A DNA stretch of 64,000 nt from Erythrobacter sp. (GCF_024305245.1 NZ_JAMWYX010000001.1:434001-498000); one strand, 5' to 3'. Positions 49,891-61,504 are shown, counted from the stretch's first letter. Notes: generated by a model not told the origin, from the letters alone. A program made the numbers and translations.

Positions 49891-50943
49891 CTAGGGCAGC
49901 AGCAGCGATGAGTCACCATAGGAATAGAAACGATATTCGTTGGCGATGGCGTGGGTATAGGCTGCCATCATCCGTTCGCGCCCCATCAGCGCACTGACCA
50001 GCATCATCAGCGTCGATTTGGGCAGGTGGAAATTGGTCATCAACCCGTCGACGGCGCGGAGTTTGTAACCGGGCGTGATGAAAATGGCCGTGTCCCCCGC
50101 GAACGGTTGAATGATCCCGCTTTCATCGACCGCGCTTTCCAGCAGGCGCAGCGAGGTGGTGCCGACCGCTATGATCCGCCCCCCCTTGGCTCGCGCTTCG
50201 TTGAGCTGTGTGGCGGTGGCCTGTGAAATGCGCCCGAATTCGGCGTGCATCCGGTGGTCGTCGGTGTCCTCCGCCTTCACGGGCAGAAACGTGCCTGCCC
50301 CGACATGCAGCGTCAGCATTGCCCGGCCGATTCCGCGCGCGTCCAGCGCATCGACCAGCCTCTGGGTGAAATGCAGCGAGGCGGTGGGGGCCGCCACTGC
50401 GCCCTTCTCCGCCGCGAACATCGTCTGGTAATCTTCGAGATCTTGATGGTCGACCCCGCGTTTGGAGGCGATGTAGGGCGGCAGCGGCATGGTGCCTGCC
50501 CGGTCGAGCAACACTTCGACCGGTTCCTCGCCTTCGAACAGCAGCGTGATGGATCCATCATCATGGCGCTGCTCGGCAAGGGCGGTCACACCGCCGCCGA
50601 ACACCAGCGTATCGCCCAGTTTCACCCGTTTGGCATTGCGGATGAAAGCCTGCCAGCGACGCAGATCGATCCGCTTGTGCAGCGTTGCGCCAATCTTCGC
50701 TTCGCCGTCCGCACGGCGACCTTCGAGCTGGGCGGGAATCACACGGGTATCGTTGAACACCAGCACATCGCCGGGGTTGAGCAGATCAGGCAGATCGCGA
50801 ACGCCCCAGTCTTCGAACGGCCGATCCTCGAACGGTGCATCAGCCCCGCGCACCACCAGCATCCGCGCCGCATCGCGCGGACGGACCGGACGCAAGGCGA
50901 TGCGTTCCGGCGGAAGCTCGAAATCGAACAGGTCAACTTTCAT
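49891..50943 (-). CDS. queA: S-adenosylmethionine:tRNA ribosyltransferase-isomerase
   Basis: 350 residues. Transfers the ribosyl moiety of SAM to preQ1-tRNA to make epoxyqueuosine. Conserved: [61 protein letters not shown] and the [11 protein letters not shown] motif. Works in the same pathway as the nearby tgt gene. Confidence 0.98.
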   Translation of the reverse strand: MKVDLFDFELPPERIALRPVRPRDAARMLVVRGADAPFEDRPFEDWGVRDLPDLLNPGDVLVFNDTRVIPAQLEGRRADGEAKIGATLHKRIDLRRWQAFIRNAKRVKLGDTLVFGGGVTALAEQRHDDGSITLLFEGEEPVEVLLDRAGTMPLPPYIASKRGVDHQDLEDYQTMFAAEKGAVAAPTASLHFTQRLVDALDARGIGRAMLTLHVGAGTFLPVKAEDTDDHRMHAEFGRISQATATQLNEARAKGGRIIAVGTTSLRLLESAVDESGIIQPFAGDTAIFITPGYKLRAVDGLMTNFHLPKSTLMMLVSALMGRERMMAAYTHAIANEYRFYSYGDSSLLLP

Positions 50944-50985
50944 GGGCAGCGCGCCTAGCGCGGCGCGGCATCCACGAAAAGGACT

Positions 50986-51729
50986 TTAGCTCAGCGGGCT
51001 GCTCAGCATATCGGCAGTGATCGGCGCCGTGTCGACCGGAGCAGCCGGTGGAGGCGGCGGCGGCACGTTGTCGCTCGCCAGCGAGGCTTGCACGATATAG
51101 GTCGGATCGGCGGGCGGCTCGCCGCGATTGATCGCGTCCACCGCGTCCATGTTCTCGATCACGCGGCCGAAATTGGTGTAATTCTTGTCGAGACTGAAGC
51201 GCGGATAGAACACGATGAAGAACTGGCTGTTGGCGCTGTCTTCCTCGCTCGCGCGGGCCATCGACACCGTGCCGCGCACATGCGGCATCGGATTGAACTC
51301 AGCCTCCAGGTCGGGCAGGTCCGAAGCGCCCTGACCGGTGCCGGTGGGATCGCCGCCCTGCGCCATGAAGCCTTCGATCACGCGGTGGAAGATCACGCCG
51401 CTGTAAAAGCCGTCGCGGGTCAGCTTCTTGATCCGTTCGACATGGGCGGGCGCCCAGTCGGCCATCAGCCGGATTTTGACCCGTTCGCCGTTCGATAGAT
51501 CGAGCACCCAGACATTCTCCGGCTCGACGGCAGGATCATAGTTGATCGGTCCGAAGCGGCGCGGCGCGGCGACGGCGGCTTCAGCCTCGTCCTCGTCGTC
51601 CTTGTCGACATTATCGCCGAAAGCGACCGGAGGCGTATCATCGCGTTGTTGCTGCGCCAGCGCGGGATGCGCCGATGCAAGCAGGAAAAGCGCGCCAAGG
51701 GCGGTAGGGAGCGTGGCTTTGATCATCAT
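50986..51729 (-). CDS. Peptidyl-prolyl cis-trans isomerase, cyclophilin type, exported
   Basis: 247 residues: signal peptide (about 1-25, ALAQQ), an acidic spacer, then one cyclophilin domain (about 65-215) with FHRVIEGFMAQGGDPTGTGQG, the GTVSMARA segment and NSQFFIVF; the usual catalytic Arg is in FHRV. A Pro/Ala-rich tail (about 220-247) follows. Folds proteins in the periplasm. MMIK versus MIK as the start cannot be decided. Between coaD and queA. Confidence 0.93.
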   Translation of the reverse strand: MMIKATLPTALGALFLLASAHPALAQQQRDDTPPVAFGDNVDKDDEDEAEAAVAAPRRFGPINYDPAVEPENVWVLDLSNGERVKIRLMADWAPAHVERIKKLTRDGFYSGVIFHRVIEGFMAQGGDPTGTGQGASDLPDLEAEFNPMPHVRGTVSMARASEEDSANSQFFIVFYPRFSLDKNYTNFGRVIENMDAVDAINRGEPPADPTYIVQASLASDNVPPPPPPAAPVDTAPITADMLSSPLS

Positions 51730-51811
51730 TTCTTCCGTAGCAGACGCGCCGTGTAACCATGCCGGGCTGACACTTCAATGAACGAAGCGACGGGCTGTCG
51801 ACAAGGCGGGT

Positions 51812-52324
51812 TCAATAATCGCCCTTCAAGCCCAGTTCGCGGACCCGCGCCTCGACTTCGGTACACACCGGCGGACTGACGAACCGCGCTATATCCCCGC
51901 CATACAGCGCAATTTCCTTGACCAGTTTCGACGCGATCGGCTGGAGCGAGACATCCGCCATCAGGAACACGGTTTCGATGTCGTCGTCGAGCTGCTGGTT
52001 CATGCCGGCCATCTGATATTCGTATTCGAAATCGGCGACGGCCCGCAGCCCGCGAATGATGACGCTGGCGCCCTGTTTCTGCGCGAACTTCACCAGCAGC
52101 GCGTTGAACCCCACCACCTCGACATTGCCGAGGCCCAGATTGGCGACCTCGCGTTCGACCATGCGGAAGCGTTCCTCGGTCGAGAACATCGGGTTCTTCG
52201 ATGGATTGGTGGTGACCCCGATGATCAGCCAGTCGACCAGCTTCGACCCGCGCCGGATGATGTCGGCGTGGCCCAGGGTGATGGGATCGAAAGTTCCGGG
52301 ATAGATCCCGACGCGGCGTGTCAT
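51812..52324 (-). CDS. coaD: Phosphopantetheine adenylyltransferase
   Basis: 170 residues. Fourth step of coenzyme A synthesis. Nucleotidyltransferase motif YPGTFDPITLGHADII near residues 8-23 (the T/HxGH signature), VIRGLRAVADFEYEYQMAGMN, and the ISSRLV-like ATP loop (here QPIASKLVKEIALYGGDI, with Ala replacing one Ser of the usual ISS). Typical length and context. Confidence 0.97.
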   Translation of the reverse strand: MTRRVGIYPGTFDPITLGHADIIRRGSKLVDWLIIGVTTNPSKNPMFSTEERFRMVEREVANLGLGNVEVVGFNALLVKFAQKQGASVIIRGLRAVADFEYEYQMAGMNQQLDDDIETVFLMADVSLQPIASKLVKEIALYGGDIARFVSPPVCTEVEARVRELGLKGDY

Positions 52325-52351
52325 CGCGGTTGTCCTTGTGGCTTGAGGGGA

Positions 52352-53239
52352 TCAGCGATCCCGCTCGACGATATAGCGGGCCAGCGCGCGCAGGATGTCG
52401 GCTTCGGGGCCGTATGATGCGAGCCGCAGCACTGCCTGATCGACCAGTGCGCGCGCCTGTTCGCGGGCCTTGTCCGCACCCATCAAGGTGACGAAGGTCT
52501 GTTTGCCCTGTTCGTCGTCCTTGCGCAGCGCCTTGCCCGCCTTTTCCTCGTCACCCACCACATCAAGCAGGTCGTCGGCGATCTGGAACGCGAGCCCGAT
52601 GTCGCGGGCATAGGCGCGCAAGTGCGCCCGGCCCTGCGGTGCGACCCGGCCCAGAATCGCGCCCATTTCAACACTGGCGGCCAGCAGCGCGCCGGTTTTC
52701 AGCTGTTGCAGGCGGGTGATGGTGTGAAGGTCATAGGTCACGCCTTCCTCGTCCGCGACCATATCCATCATCTGCCCGCCGGCCATGCCGTGCATCCCCG
52801 ATGCCTTGCCCAGCGTGGCGATCAGTTCGGAACGCACGAAGGGGTCCGCGCTGGTTTCGTCATCGGCCAGAACCTCGAACGCCAGCGCGTGGAGCGCATC
52901 GCCCGCCAGCACTGCGGTCGCCTCGTCATAGACCTTGTGCAAGGTCGGTTTGCCGTGGCGCAGATCGTCATTGTCCATGCACGGCAGATCATCGTGGATC
53001 AGCGAATAGACATGGATCGCCTCGATCGCCGCGCCCGCCCGCAGCGCGGCATCGCGAGACACGCCGAACAGGCTGGCGGTGCTGCACACCAGCAACGGGC
53101 GCACCCGCTTGCCCCCGCCAATCGCGGCATAGCGCATCGCCTCGACCAGACGCGCGCTGGTATCGTCCGGTACCGGCAACAGCGCATCGAACAGTGAATC
53201 GATATCGGCCTGAACGCTTGCGATCGCGTCGCTCAGCAT
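52352..53239 (-). CDS. ispA: Polyprenyl synthetase (farnesyl diphosphate synthase type)
   Basis: 295 residues from ATG 53239, or 303 from ATG 53263, which lies four bases after xseB. Condenses isopentenyl units to the precursor of quinones, carotenoids and undecaprenol. First aspartate-rich motif DDLPCMDNDD, second DDLLDVVGD, plus GGGKRVRPLL. Short-chain (FPP/GPP) product is inferred from the sequence type. Follows xseB as in many proteobacteria. Confidence 0.94.
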   Translation of the reverse strand: MLSDAIASVQADIDSLFDALLPVPDDTSARLVEAMRYAAIGGGKRVRPLLVCSTASLFGVSRDAALRAGAAIEAIHVYSLIHDDLPCMDNDDLRHGKPTLHKVYDEATAVLAGDALHALAFEVLADDETSADPFVRSELIATLGKASGMHGMAGGQMMDMVADEEGVTYDLHTITRLQQLKTGALLAASVEMGAILGRVAPQGRAHLRAYARDIGLAFQIADDLLDVVGDEEKAGKALRKDDEQGKQTFVTLMGADKAREQARALVDQAVLRLASYGPEADILRALARYIVERDR

Positions 53240-53267
53240 ACTGCCCCCCGTTTGCGCCAGCATCACG

Positions 53268-53549
53268 TCAGCTTTCCGCGTCGAACGGCCGAGTGCCCGC
53301 CGCGCGGCCATCGGCACCGGTCACGATCTTCTCGATCCGCGCCTGCGCCGCATCGAGCCGTTGCTGGCACGCAAGCCGTAGCGCCTCGCCGCGTTCGTAC
53401 AGGCTGATCGACTGATCGAGGGGCACGTCGCCGCGTTCGAGCTGCTGCACGATCTGTTCGAGCGCGGCCAGCGCCTGCTCGAAGCTCATTTTCGATATAT
53501 CCGGCTGTGCCGCCGGTGATGCTGTGCCCTCGTCCATGGTCATGAGCAT
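53268..53549 (-). CDS. xseB: Exodeoxyribonuclease VII small subunit
   Basis: 93 residues. Regulatory helical subunit of exonuclease VII: SFEQALAALEQIVQQLERGDVPLDQSISLYERGEAL is the full family signature. Three in-frame ATGs (53549, 53543, 53537) make the exact start uncertain. First gene of xseB-ispA on the minus strand. Confidence 0.95.
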   Translation of the reverse strand: MLMTMDEGTASPAAQPDISKMSFEQALAALEQIVQQLERGDVPLDQSISLYERGEALRLACQQRLDAAQARIEKIVTGADGRAAGTRPFDAES

Positions 53550-53620
53550 TGACGAGGCAAGCCTGCCCGGTCAAGGCTGCCAGTAGTGGGCGGGGCTACG
53601 AAACAGGGAATTGCAGACAG

Positions 53621-54040
53621 ATGTTGAAATGGATCATCGCCTACGTGACGGCGGCTATCGCCTTTGGTGTGCTGGATGCGATCTGGCTGCGCTGGGCGGC
53701 GGGAAACCTCTATCGTCCGGTGATCGGCGACATCATGGCCAAGGATTTCAACGTCGCTGCAGCCGGGGTGTTCTATCTGATCTACCTCGCCGGGATGACC
53801 TGGTTCGCGATCAAGCCGGGCCTCGATAGCGGTACGGTGCAGGCTGCGGTGCTCAACGGCATTCTGCTGGGCGCGCTGTGCTATGCCACTTTCGACCTAA
53901 CGTCGCAGGCCGTGTTCAAGGTGTGGGCGACCCATATCAGTGTTCTCGACATCCTGTGGGGCGCATTCGCGACCGGCATGGCGAGCGGGATTGCCACCTA
54001 TGTCGCGCTGCGGTTCGCCCCTTCGGTGATGCCCGCCTGA
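53621..54040 (+). CDS. DUF2177 family membrane protein
   Basis: 139 residues from ATG 53621, four membrane helices with the family pattern FGVLDAIWLRWAAGNLYRPVIG near the first helix and YATFDLTSQAVFK in the third. Function unknown. One base separates its stop from the next start, so both are in one transcript. Confidence 0.88.
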   Translation: MLKWIIAYVTAAIAFGVLDAIWLRWAAGNLYRPVIGDIMAKDFNVAAAGVFYLIYLAGMTWFAIKPGLDSGTVQAAVLNGILLGALCYATFDLTSQAVFKVWATHISVLDILWGAFATGMASGIATYVALRFAPSVMPA

Positions 54041-54041
54041 C

Positions 54042-54716
54042 ATGTTCATCGGTCACTTCGCTCCGGCCCTTGTCGCCGCTGCAGTCAGCCCGCGCAGCCC
54101 GCGGCTCGGCACGCTGTTCGTTGCCGCGCAGCTGATCGATTGGGGATTTTTCGGGCTCGCGCTGATCGGGGTCGAAAAGCTGCGGGTCGATCCCGGTGCG
54201 AGCGTGATGGTACCGCTCGATCTCTATCACATGCCCTATACCCACAGCCTGCTGGGCGCCGGAATCTGGGCGCTGGCCTGCCTGCTGGTGGTGGCACTGG
54301 CCCAGCGCGATGCATTTGCCGGAGTTCTGGCGGGACTGGTGGTGGTTTCGCACTGGTTGCTCGACTGGCTGGTGCATGTACCCGATCTCACCATCAACGG
54401 CGATCCGCCCAAGCTGGGGCTGGGATTGTGGAACTACCCGGCTGTCGCAATGCCGCTGGAACTGCTGCTGGTGGGCGGCGCTTTTGCGTTCTACGTGCGC
54501 CGCACGCGCGGCCCGCTCGGCCCGCCGCTGGTGCTCTTGGGAGTGATGCTGCTGTTGCAGGCGGTCAACTGGTTCGGCCCGCATCCCGAACAGGCGGGCG
54601 CGTTGCTGTATCTGCAGGCGTTGCTAGCCTTTGCTATCATGACCGCCCTTGCGCTGTGGGTGGGGGAGAATCGCTGGTTCCAGAAACGCGGCGGCTTGGC
54701 CTTCGGCGAGCAGTGA
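54042..54716 (+). CDS. Membrane protein, YdjM-like (putative metal-dependent hydrolase fold)
   Basis: 224 residues, about six membrane helices. Histidine motifs [12 protein letters not shown] and [14 protein letters not shown], with the N-terminal [16 protein letters not shown], resemble the YdjM/PF04307 membrane proteins annotated as metal-dependent hydrolases; no activity is proven. Its short gap to the DUF2177 gene suggests a shared role in the envelope. Confidence 0.7.
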   Translation: MFIGHFAPALVAAAVSPRSPRLGTLFVAAQLIDWGFFGLALIGVEKLRVDPGASVMVPLDLYHMPYTHSLLGAGIWALACLLVVALAQRDAFAGVLAGLVVVSHWLLDWLVHVPDLTINGDPPKLGLGLWNYPAVAMPLELLLVGGAFAFYVRRTRGPLGPPLVLLGVMLLLQAVNWFGPHPEQAGALLYLQALLAFAIMTALALWVGENRWFQKRGGLAFGEQ

Positions 54717-54744
54717 TTTAGGGGGGCGGCCAAGGAGTCCCCAC

Positions 54745-56997
<2,253 letters not shown>

Positions 56998-57007
56998 AAG
57001 GCGCGCC

Positions 57008-57805
57008 TTAAGCGGCCTGCGCCCCTGCCCCGCCCAGCGTCAGCTGTTCACGCATGGTGCCTTCGCTTTCGAGGGTCGCGAGGCACTGCCGGTACACTTC
57101 GGGCAGGCCGATATTCAGCCGCGCCCGCGCTACATCGATATCTTCGCGCATCAGCGCGGCGATGTCCTGATGCGAAATCTTGGCCGCAGCTTTGCCCAGC
57201 CGGCGCCCTTCCTTGATCGCGGCAAAGATCGGCGCTTTCGTGCCGCTCATCTTCTTGATCTGGCGCGCACCGGCATAGGCGATGAACAGAATGCCGGTGT
57301 TGTGGTTCTGCTGGTAGCTGAAGGCGAGCAGACTGGTTTCGCCCAGCGCGTCGCGCCCATAACCGCTCAGCACATGGAACAGATCATGCGTGTCGCGCAG
57401 GCGATCGAAATACCACTGGGTCAGGTCGCGCGGCAGATTTTCGGGCGGCGCCCACTTGTGACTTTCCGCCACCAGACCGGCTGCTGACAGCCCTTCGCGC
57501 TTCATGAAGGCGATGTAATGCGCCGCCACCGTGTTCGGCCCGCAATCGGCCCAACGATCGTGATCGTCGAGCATCGCGGGAATATCGACCTTGTTACGCA
57601 GGAAACGCTGGCCTTCAGGCGAGGTGATGAAATCCCGCGCCTGTGCATGGCTGCGCCTGCCCTTGGTCGCTTCGATGATGTGGAACACCTGCTCGGTGTC
57701 CTCCTTGTCCTCGACCAGCTTGCCGAAATGGTGCAGCACCTTGAGCGGACGAAAGCCCGAAACCTTGCGGTCCGGGGCAACCAGCGGAAGATCGAGCAGG
57801 GCCAT
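57008..57805 (-). CDS. Coq4 family protein (copy A)
   Basis: 265 residues. Coq4-type fold, all helical, with the metal motif HDLFH-x11-E (His140, Asp141, His144, Glu156) of ubiquinone-biosynthesis Coq4 proteins. In yeast and human, Coq4 binds quinone intermediates and supports the C1 step of ubiquinone synthesis. The paralogue at 58606 has the same motif, so at most one may be the biosynthetic protein. Ribosome site AAGGA precedes the ATG. The promoter region contains the operator at 57855-57868, shared with the divergent flavoprotein gene. Confidence 0.9.
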   Translation of the reverse strand: MALLDLPLVAPDRKVSGFRPLKVLHHFGKLVEDKEDTEQVFHIIEATKGRRSHAQARDFITSPEGQRFLRNKVDIPAMLDDHDRWADCGPNTVAAHYIAFMKREGLSAAGLVAESHKWAPPENLPRDLTQWYFDRLRDTHDLFHVLSGYGRDALGETSLLAFSYQQNHNTGILFIAYAGARQIKKMSGTKAPIFAAIKEGRRLGKAAAKISHQDIAALMREDIDVARARLNIGLPEVYRQCLATLESEGTMREQLTLGGAGAQAA

Positions 57806-57845
57806 CGTGTAACGTCCTTCATTCGAGTCGCGAACCGGGTCCGCG

Positions 57846-57875
57846 TTGCCTTACTTACATTGATGTCAGTATAGT
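57846..57875 (+). promoter_or_regulatory. Promoter and operator between Coq4 copy A and the flavoprotein gene
   Basis: Plus strand: TTGCCT (57846-57851), an 18-base spacer and TATAGT (57870-57875). The spacer holds the operator-like dyad TTACA-TTGA-TGTCA (57855-57868). On the minus strand TTGGAC and TAAGTA elements flank the same dyad. A repressor here could control both divergent genes. The dyad matches the one at 59486-59499. Confidence 0.6.
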
Positions 57876-57912
57876 GTCCAATCCCTTGTTGATCGAGGTC
57901 AAAAGCGTGCCC

Positions 57913-58599
57913 ATGCCCGAACCCGAACCAATCCCCTACACCCTGCCCCGCCTTACCGACGCCGAGGGCATTGCCCGCGCCAAGGCGATGGCCGAAAGCC
58001 TCAAGCAGCGCCGCACCTGTCGCTGGTTTGCCGCCGATCCGGTGCCGCGGGAGATTATCGAAGCGGCAATCACCGCCGCAGGCAGCGCGCCAAGCGGGGC
58101 CAACCACCAGCCATGGCACTTCGCCGTGGTCGCATCGCCCGAAAAGAAGCGCGCGATTCGCGAATCCGCCGAGGCCGAAGAGCGGCGGTTCTACGGGGCG
58201 GACGGGGATTATCCCAAGGCTTCGGCAGAATGGCTCGCCGCGCTGGCCGATCTCGGGACGGACGCAGACAAGCCGTTCCTTGAGACCGCGCCTTACCTCA
58301 TCGTGGTGTTCGCGCAGCGCAAGGGCGGCATCGACGAGGACGGGGCCACCCAGAACTACTACGTCAATGAAAGCGTCGGGATCGCTTGCGGCATGCTGCT
58401 GGCGACCTTGCACCAGGCCGGGCTGGCAACGCTGACCCACACGCCTTCCCCCATGGGGTTTCTGCGCGAGGTGTGCGGGCGTCCGGAATGGGAAAAGCCG
58501 GTGATGATCGTGGTTGCAGGCCACCCGGCGGCCGATGCCACCGTGCCGGCGAAAGCGCTGATCAAGAAGCCGCTGGCGCAGATCGCCAGCTGGCTCTGA
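57913..58599 (+). CDS. Nitroreductase-superfamily flavoprotein, iodotyrosine-deiodinase-like
   Basis: 228 residues from ATG 57913 (GTG 57907 has GAGG seven bases upstream; GTG 57874 would overlap the -10). FMN-binding fold: [47 protein letters not shown] and [17 protein letters not shown]. The last two blocks and the [16 protein letters not shown] end align with animal and bacterial iodotyrosine deiodinase (IYD) rather than classical NfsA/NfsB. The IYD triad that grips the amino-acid end of halotyrosine (Glu, Tyr four later, Lys before the LETAP block) is present as Glu90, Tyr94 and Lys120. It probably reduces a halogenated or related aromatic; the substrate is inferred. Confidence 0.85.
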   Translation: MPEPEPIPYTLPRLTDAEGIARAKAMAESLKQRRTCRWFAADPVPREIIEAAITAAGSAPSGANHQPWHFAVVASPEKKRAIRESAEAEERRFYGADGDYPKASAEWLAALADLGTDADKPFLETAPYLIVVFAQRKGGIDEDGATQNYYVNESVGIACGMLLATLHQAGLATLTHTPSPMGFLREVCGRPEWEKPVMIVVAGHPAADATVPAKALIKKPLAQIASWL

Positions 58600-58605
58600 A
58601 CAGAT

Positions 58606-59442
58606 TTAAGCCGCTGCCAATTCCTGCGACGTGTTCTCGCTGGAAAGCAGGTTGTAGGGATTGATCCCTTCGCTTTGCCAGATGCGATGGCATTCGCGAT
58701 ATTGCGTCGGCGCCGGGATATTCATCTGCGCGCGTACGCTCTCGAGCGGCTGCGCCAGCAGTGCGCGGATCGGCTGTTCGATCAGCCGCGGCGCGCCCTT
58801 GCCGGTGCGATGCGCCTGCCGCACAGCACCGAACACCGGTGCCTCGCTGCCCTTGACCATCTTCTTGATATTGGCCGCTCCGGCGTAACCGATCAGCAGG
58901 TGGCCCTGACTGGGCGACTGGCCGTGGGTGAACAGCAGCACACATTGTTCGCCCAGCGCGTCGCGGCCATAGCCGGTCAGAATGTGGAACAGATCATGGG
59001 TATCGCGCGACCGCTCCATGAACCACTGCACCAGATCGGGGTATTTGGGCCGACCGAGCCGCTCGGCCTCGGCCACAAGACCTGCGGCCGACAGCCCTTC
59101 GGCCTCCATGAAATCGCAATAGGCATGCGCCAGACTGCCCTTGGGCGTGCGGCGCAGCGCGACGTGATCGTCGAGAATTTCGGGCAGGCGCGGCTCGGTG
59201 CGGCGCAGTTGTTCGCCATGATCGGACAATGCCAGCTCCGCCACCCGCGGCAGGAAGGTGCGCGAAGGCAGCGATTCGAAAATCTTGAACACCAGGCTGG
59301 TGTCTTCCTTGTCCGCGATCAGCAGGCGAAAGTTCTTCCAGGCGCGCAACGGGCGATAGCGCGGCGGCACCCGGTCAGGGTGGCGCAGAACCGTCCCGTC
59401 GGCGGCGAACATCTGGCTGTACTCTGCGGCGGTGGCGGTCAT
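58606..59442 (-). CDS. Coq4 family protein (copy B)
   Basis: 278 residues from ATG 59442. Diverged paralogue of the protein at 57008: the motif HDLFH-x11-E is His149, Asp150, His153 and Glu165, in [20 protein letters not shown], and the surrounding PRYRPLRAWKNFRLLIADKEDT block matches copy A's [20 protein letters not shown] region. Its end is six bases from the convergent flavoprotein gene, and its promoter region carries the second operator. Likely a quinone-related protein of the same regulon. Confidence 0.9.
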   Translation of the reverse strand: MTATAAEYSQMFAADGTVLRHPDRVPPRYRPLRAWKNFRLLIADKEDTSLVFKIFESLPSRTFLPRVAELALSDHGEQLRRTEPRLPEILDDHVALRRTPKGSLAHAYCDFMEAEGLSAAGLVAEAERLGRPKYPDLVQWFMERSRDTHDLFHILTGYGRDALGEQCVLLFTHGQSPSQGHLLIGYAGAANIKKMVKGSEAPVFGAVRQAHRTGKGAPRLIEQPIRALLAQPLESVRAQMNIPAPTQYRECHRIWQSEGINPYNLLSSENTSQELAAA

Positions 59443-59485
59443 TAGCTTTGGTCCTGATTGGCGTGCGGGGAATGCCACGGAATGC

Positions 59486-59499
59486 TTACATCAGTGTAA
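59486..59499. promoter_or_regulatory. Operator-like dyad before Coq4 copy B
   Basis: Perfect inverted repeat TTACA-TCAG-TGTAA, 44 bases upstream of the copy B start codon. Read on the minus strand it is TTACACTGATGTAA and matches TTACATTGATGTCA at 57855-57868 in 12 of 14 positions; with flanks the match is 19 of 23. Such dyads are typical of TetR-family repressors. No regulator gene is adjacent. Confidence 0.6.
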
Positions 59500-59574
59500 A
59501 TAAGCGATTCGCGTCCCGAATCAAAACCCTTTCTTCGATGGACTGCCCCTCACGCGTGACCGGACGGCGCCCGA

Positions 59575-60447
59575 TCAGGCCGCGCGCCACTCCTTGCGCG
59601 GGATCCCAAGCAGACTCAGCACCGCGCTCAGATCACCATGATCGACCCGGCCGTTGGCGGCCGCGCGTGCCTTGGGCTTGGCGCGATAGGCAAAGCCGTA
59701 AGTGGCCGCTTCGATCATCGGGATGTCATTGGCGCCGTCGCCAGTGGCAATGCTGATGCGGCCCTCGCCCGCTTCCTCGCGCAGCACTTGCGCCTTCACA
59801 CCGCTGTCGACGATTCCGCCCAGCAATCCGCCGGTAAGCCGTCCGCCTGCAACTTCGAGCCGGTTGCCCACCACCCGGTCGAACCCGAGCATTTCGCCCA
59901 CCGGATCGGCGAAGTGGTGAAACCCGCCGGTCACCAAGACCGTGCGCGCACCATGCGCGGCTAGTGTCGCCACCAGCGCCCGCGCGCCTGGCGTGGGGGT
60001 GATCCGCTCGTCGAGACAGGTGCTTACCGCGCTTTCCTCGAGCCCTTCGAGCAGAGCGACACGTTCGCGCAGTGCGGCGACAAAATCGAGTTCCCCCTGC
60101 ATCGCGCGCTCGGTGATGGCGGCGATTTGCGGCTTCAATCCCGCGTAATCCGCCAGTTCGTCGATGCATTCCTGCCCGATCATGGTCGAATCCATGTCCG
60201 ATACGAACACTTTGGGCATTTCGATGGTATCGCGGCTCACCAGCATATCGGCGGGTGCAAAGTGGCGGTCGATTGCGGCCAGCACCGTGTCCGGCTCACC
60301 GGTGGCAAAGCGCATTTCCAGCACTTCCTCGCCCGCCAGCAGCGCCGCCGAGGCGAGCGCCGCGCCCTCGCCCTTCAGCGCATCGACCATTGCATCGAGA
60401 CGTGTTTCCCTTGTCGCTGCGTCTGCTATCAGCCGGGCTATGAGCAT
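59575..60447 (-). CDS. serB: Phosphoserine phosphatase
   Basis: 290 residues from ATG 60447. Last step of serine synthesis. N-terminal ~75 residues form a small regulatory domain; the HAD domain has the nucleophile motif VSDMDSTMI, then VTGGFHHF and the [10 protein letters not shown] motif. The start overlaps the divergent miaA start by eight bases (60440-60447), which is unusual for two essential-type genes. The 132-base gap to Coq4 copy B holds the operator and nothing else recognised. Confidence 0.96.
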   Translation of the reverse strand: MLIARLIADAATRETRLDAMVDALKGEGAALASAALLAGEEVLEMRFATGEPDTVLAAIDRHFAPADMLVSRDTIEMPKVFVSDMDSTMIGQECIDELADYAGLKPQIAAITERAMQGELDFVAALRERVALLEGLEESAVSTCLDERITPTPGARALVATLAAHGARTVLVTGGFHHFADPVGEMLGFDRVVGNRLEVAGGRLTGGLLGGIVDSGVKAQVLREEAGEGRISIATGDGANDIPMIEAATYGFAYRAKPKARAAANGRVDHGDLSAVLSLLGIPRKEWRAA

Positions 60448-61396
60448 CGTCACATCTCCACCTTTACCGCTGGCGCTCATTGCAGGGCCGACCGCCAGCG
60501 GCAAGAGCGCGATTGCGCTCGCCCTCGCCCATCGCCTGGCCGAAGCCGGGCGTACGGGTGTGGTCATCAACGCCGACAGCGCGCAGGTCTATGCCGACCT
60601 GCAAGTTCTGTCCGCGCGCCCGTCCGAGGATGAGATGGAGGGGATCGAACACCGCCTGTTCGGCGCGTGGGACGGCGCGGAGGCGTGCTCGGCAGCGGCG
60701 TGGGCGACGCGGGCAAAGGCCGAAATCGCCGATTGCCACGCGGCCGGTGCGGTGCCGATCCTTGTCGGCGGGACGGGCCTATATCTCAAGGTGCTGCTCG
60801 AAGGCATTGCCCCTATCCCGGAAATCGACCCCGACGTGCGCGCAACGGTGCGCGCGATGACGCAGGATGCCGCCTACAAGCTGCTGCAGATCGAAGATCC
60901 GCAGCGCGCCGCCGAACTCGATCCTGGCGACGGCCAGCGCATCGCCCGCGCGCTCGAGGTCAAGCGCTCGACCGGCGTGACGCTGGGCGATTGGCAGCTG
61001 GCGAAGGCGGGCGGGATCGGGGAGGAAGTGACGCTCCATCCGCTGATCCTGCTTCCCGACCGTGCATGGCTCTATTCGCGCTGCGACCAGCGGTTCGAGG
61101 CGATGCTGCGATCCGGCGCGGTCGCAGAGGTGGAGGCACTGCTGGCACGCGATCTCGACCCGGATCTGCCGGTGATGCGCGCCATTGGCGTGCCGGAAAT
61201 CGCCGCTTTTCTGGCCAGCGATCTGACCGAGGCGGACATGATCGCCGCCGGACAGCAGGCCACACGCAACTATGCCAAGCGGCAATTCACATGGTTCCGG
61301 CGCCAGCCCCCCGGGGAATGGCCCCGGGTCGCGCCTGAAGCCGAATTCGAATATATCGACATTGACGAGCATTTCGCATCAATATTGCGCGATTAG
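60440..61396 (+). CDS. miaA: tRNA dimethylallyltransferase
   Basis: 318 residues from ATG 60440. Adds the isopentenyl group to A37 of UNN-reading tRNAs. P-loop [16 protein letters not shown] (residues ~15-30), [12 protein letters not shown], and the C-terminal [12 protein letters not shown]. No other in-frame start lies before the P-loop, so the overlap with serB is real. A hairpin terminator follows 43 bases after the stop. Confidence 0.96.
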   Translation: MSIVTSPPLPLALIAGPTASGKSAIALALAHRLAEAGRTGVVINADSAQVYADLQVLSARPSEDEMEGIEHRLFGAWDGAEACSAAAWATRAKAEIADCHAAGAVPILVGGTGLYLKVLLEGIAPIPEIDPDVRATVRAMTQDAAYKLLQIEDPQRAAELDPGDGQRIARALEVKRSTGVTLGDWQLAKAGGIGEEVTLHPLILLPDRAWLYSRCDQRFEAMLRSGAVAEVEALLARDLDPDLPVMRAIGVPEIAAFLASDLTEADMIAAGQQATRNYAKRQFTWFRRQPPGEWPRVAPEAEFEYIDIDEHFASILRD

Positions 61397-61438
61397 GGGT
61401 TGACCCGTCAGATTATAACCGATAGCGGCAATCTCACT

Positions 61439-61480
61439 CGGCCCGATGCGCTCCCCCCCCTGCGTCGGGCCGGTTTTGTT
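61439..61480 (+). terminator. Strong hairpin between miaA and ilvB (terminator or attenuator)
   Basis: A 12-bp stem CGGCCCGATGCG (61439-61450) / TGCGTCGGGCCG (61461-61472) with two G-U pairs, a C8-containing loop, then GTTTTGTT. It lies after miaA and 24 bases before the ilvB ATG. A TATAAC box at 61414-61419 and TTGACC at 61400-61405 sit upstream, so ilvB transcription may have to pass the hairpin. Confidence 0.8.
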
Positions 61481-61504
61481 GGTATAGCCGACGCCTCTTT
61501 TGCG

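Noticed and set aside
61400..61504. N-terminal extension of ilvB to TTG 61400
   Set aside because: The extension would be encoded by the terminator hairpin and a C8 tract and has no family counterpart; starts at 61505 or 61520 fit acetolactate synthase.
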